Assembly: GCA_016784945.1 (NCBI GenBank)
Contig: JADHTP010000207.1
Span: 1-5,871, forward strand
From: Deltaproteobacteria bacterium
GTDB taxonomy: Bacteria > Myxococcota_A > UBA9042 > DTJE01
Length of the DNA: 5,871 nt
Direction: 5' to 3'
Positions 4,789 to 5,871 of this stretch are shown piece by piece; the stretch's first letter is position 1, and each line of letters begins with the position of its first letter. The position numbers and the translations under genes were made by a program. The notes below the pieces were generated by a model, which was not told the DNA's origin, did no database searches, and worked only from the letters and a program-made list of their open reading frames with translations.

Positions 4789-5113
4789 TCAAGCGAGGAG
4801 AAGCGACGGAGGAAAACGATTCATGGTGTCGGCATGACACGCCTGCTCCAGCCAATCGATGAAGTGAACACCACGCCGTTTTGCGGTATCGATGGCGGTC
4901 CGCATCCTTGCAACGAACAGGCTGCCAGGATCGCTCTGTGTCCCAAACGAGCCCTTGCGCCACAGCACAGCCGGGCGCAGTGCCCGCTCTGCATCGTTGT
5001 TCGTGGGTTCGCACGCGTGCGACCCTTGTGACCCGGCTGGCCACCGGCCTTTGTGGCCGCTTGGAGACCTGGGCGGTTTCCTCTTGACCTTCCGCTTCTT
5101 CCACGGCGGGTCC
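4789..5113 (-). pseudogene. IS66 transposase, internally deleted and frameshifted
   Basis: Two separate parts of an IS66 transposase are joined. From 5113 to about 5013 lies the N-terminal DPPWKKRKVKRKPPRSPSG block and, after a one-base insertion near 5050, the AGGQPGHKG motif. From 5010 to the TGA at 4791-4789 lies a continuous 73-residue C-terminus: EPTNNDAERALRPAVLWRKG then SFGTQSDPGSLFVARM. This is the highly conserved IS66 tail that holds the last acidic catalytic region (NNDAER). Several hundred residues of zinc-finger and catalytic domain between them are missing, and the two parts are in different frames. The gene is dead. Confidence 0.88.
5009..5022. repeat. 14-bp perfect palindrome at the IS66 deletion joint
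   Basis: TCGCACGCGTGCGA is self-complementary over all 14 bases. It sits exactly where the N-terminal (GHKGR) and C-terminal (EPTNNDAE) parts of the transposase remnant meet. The corresponding place in the left remnant reads differently and is not palindromic. Confidence 0.6.
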
Positions 5114-5353
5114 GTCGACGAGGGGGCGTCGGAAGGGTGCGAGACGTATTACACAGACCAGGACAAGGACGGCTACGGAATCGACGTCGACCCCAAGTGC
5201 ACCTGCGGACCCGGGGGCACCTACACCACCCAGGAATCGGGGGACTGTGATGACGAGGATCCGGACGCCAACCTGTCAGCCACGGAACAGTGCAACGGAA
5301 AGGACGATGACTGGTTCTCGGTGCAGGCTCTGGACCTCACGTGGAACCCATGA
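5108..5353 (+). pseudogene. MopE-like metal-binding repeat protein, internal fragment
   Basis: From about GGG 5108 the plus strand encodes GSVDEGASEGCETYYTDQDK, then DGYGIDVDPKCTCGPGG, then GDCDDEDPDANLSATEQCNGKDDD. This is the Asp- and Cys-rich putative metal-binding repeat related to MopE, usually found in tandem in large secreted or surface proteins of Myxococcota-like bacteria. The paired D-rich segments (TDQDKDGYG and DCDDEDPDAN) are the expected calcium or copper-type ligand loops. The fragment starts mid-repeat directly against the IS66 remnant, so it has no start codon of its own. After CNGKDDD the expected Cys is replaced by Trp, and the frame ends at TGA 5353 with 12 unrelated residues, suggesting a second break near 5310. 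Confidence 0.75.
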
Positions 5354-5434
5354 CGCACCCGTCGACGATCAGACATCGACCATGGATTATGGACCGTTGA
5401 TCGCGTTACGCCGAAGGCACTGACGGGAGGTACG

Positions 5435-5553
5435 ATGAAAAGATCCTGCGTGATCGGATTGGCCGTGGTCCTGGCGGCCTGTGGGAGTTCAGGCGACAAA
5501 GGCCCGGTGACCGATGCTTCCGATGTGCTCACGCCGGGCGACGGGGCCGGGGC
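5435..5553 (+). pseudogene. Lipoprotein, signal-peptide end only (truncated)
   Basis: ATG 5435 has GGGAGG four bases upstream. The product starts MKRSCVIGLAVVLAACGSSG: two basic residues, a hydrophobic stretch and the lipobox LAAC with Cys16, so it would be cleaved by signal peptidase II and lipid-anchored. A Ser/Gly/Asp-rich linker (DKGPVTDASDVLTPGDGAGA) follows, typical of large surface lipoproteins in deltaproteobacterial-type genomes. Around 5554 the sequence becomes the 3' end of an oppositely directed transposon-associated gene. The frame continues to a stop at 5689 only as antisense of that gene, so the mature domain is lost. It may once have headed a MopE-like or similar repeat protein; this cannot be shown here. 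Confidence 0.7.
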
Positions 5554-5853
5554 CTACCCTCTTGAACGAGTCGTTGAGCGTTTTTTTTCCCGGCGGCACG
5601 TGTCCTCGACTGCAAGCTTTTCACAGACCAACACGCATCGGTTAGCCAATTCCTTGAAACGGCGACAGTTTTCCGTCTCCTCCTGGTAGCGATCAACCTT
5701 CTCTACCGTAAGACGCTGGCTGAATGACTTGCCTTTCTCTGTGCGGCTGTAAAGGTAGTAAGGCCCTCTGATTACGACCGTGCCGTCTTTTCGTTTGCTT
5801 TCGAAAATCTGCTCGTTGACCGTCCCCCTTCGCATCCTTCGGATGCTCGCCAT
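5554..5853 (-). CDS. DUF6788-like small transposon-associated protein
   Basis: A 99-residue basic protein that begins MASIRRMRRGTVNEQIFESK, then KDGTVVIRGPYYLYSRTEKG and ENCRRFKEL. The R.MRRG..NEQ...., RGPYYLYSR and ENCRRF pattern matches a family of roughly 100-residue proteins that I associate with DUF6788 and that are usually encoded just upstream of a transposase. Its biochemical role is unknown; DNA binding is a guess from the basic charge. ATG 5853 lies 19 bases from the right edge, with AGGGAA just before it. Near the C-terminus the coding strand has a run of eight A (5588-5581). No transposase follows on the minus strand; instead the truncated lipoprotein gene begins, so the element is probably cut at this end and the last residues may not be native. 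Confidence 0.6.
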   Translation of the reverse strand: MASIRRMRRGTVNEQIFESKRKDGTVVIRGPYYLYSRTEKGKSFSQRLTVEKVDRYQEETENCRRFKELANRCVLVCEKLAVEDTCRREKKRSTTRSRG

Positions 5854-5871
5854 TTCCCTGAGAATTTCCTC

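Larger units (their letters stand above)
4735..5113 (-). mobile_element. IS66-family element remnant, 3' end with large internal deletion
   Basis: A second IS66-type remnant in the same orientation as the left one. It has an intact 3' terminal repeat at 4735-4748, the C-terminal end of the transposase, a deletion joint near 5009-5022, and a piece of the N-terminal region that ends abruptly near 5113 where MopE-like coding sequence begins on the other strand. The 5' terminal repeat and the transposase start are absent. Where the two remnants overlap they are close but not identical, so they are separate copies or old duplicates. Confidence 0.85.

Noticed and set aside
4892..5107. Plus-strand start at 4892 for the MopE-like frame
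   Set aside because: This part is antisense to the IS66 C-terminus; real MopE-like sequence begins only near 5108.
1..5871. Many overlapping plus-strand frames opposite the minus-strand genes
   Set aside because: High GC leaves long stop-free antisense frames; none shows family motifs or a convincing ribosome binding site.
1..5871. CRISPR array, toxin-antitoxin pair or retron-like element
   Set aside because: No regularly spaced long repeats, no paired small genes with toxin/antitoxin patterns and no reverse transcriptase motif were seen on either strand.

Overview
The window reads as GC-rich chromosomal DNA from an environmental bacterium, most plausibly a deltaproteobacterial-type lineage (Myxococcota, Desulfobacterota or relatives). 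That placement is an inference. It rests on a MopE-like Asp/Cys-rich metal-binding repeat, a short Cys-lipoprotein leader of the style common there, an ISBst12-type IS66 element with no tnpA/tnpB, and REP-like and hexamer intergenic repeats. No marker gene fixes the taxonomy.

Layout: positions 1-461 are the 5' end of a decayed IS66 transposase element, ending in a 14-bp terminal repeat. Positions 487-741 are the N-terminal stub of an integrase-type transposase. A complete tRNA-Pro(UGG) gene with its own sigma70-type promoter lies at 839-957. From 4401 down to 1006 runs a minus-strand block of four intact genes: a small KOW-domain protein, a MaoC-type (R)-hydratase, a single-domain Old Yellow Enzyme-type flavin oxidoreductase and an extended SDR (NAD-dependent epimerase/dehydratase type). 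The last two overlap by four bases. REP-like hairpins lie between the MaoC and flavoenzyme genes and after the SDR gene.

From 4735 to the right edge the sequence is a mosaic of broken pieces: an IS66 remnant with a large internal deletion, a fragment of a MopE-like repeat protein, the signal-peptide end of a lipoprotein gene, and a small DUF6788-like gene of the kind that accompanies transposases.

The MaoC, flavoenzyme and SDR genes probably act on related unsaturated or hydroxylated acyl (perhaps acyl-CoA) substrates: hydration, ene/dienoyl reduction and a dehydrogenase or epimerase step. The substrate cannot be read from the sequence. I found no convincing new defence or mobile system. The most unusual signals are the covarying REP-like pair, the IS66 deletion joint on a perfect palindrome, and the matching IS66 ends that bracket the intact gene block.
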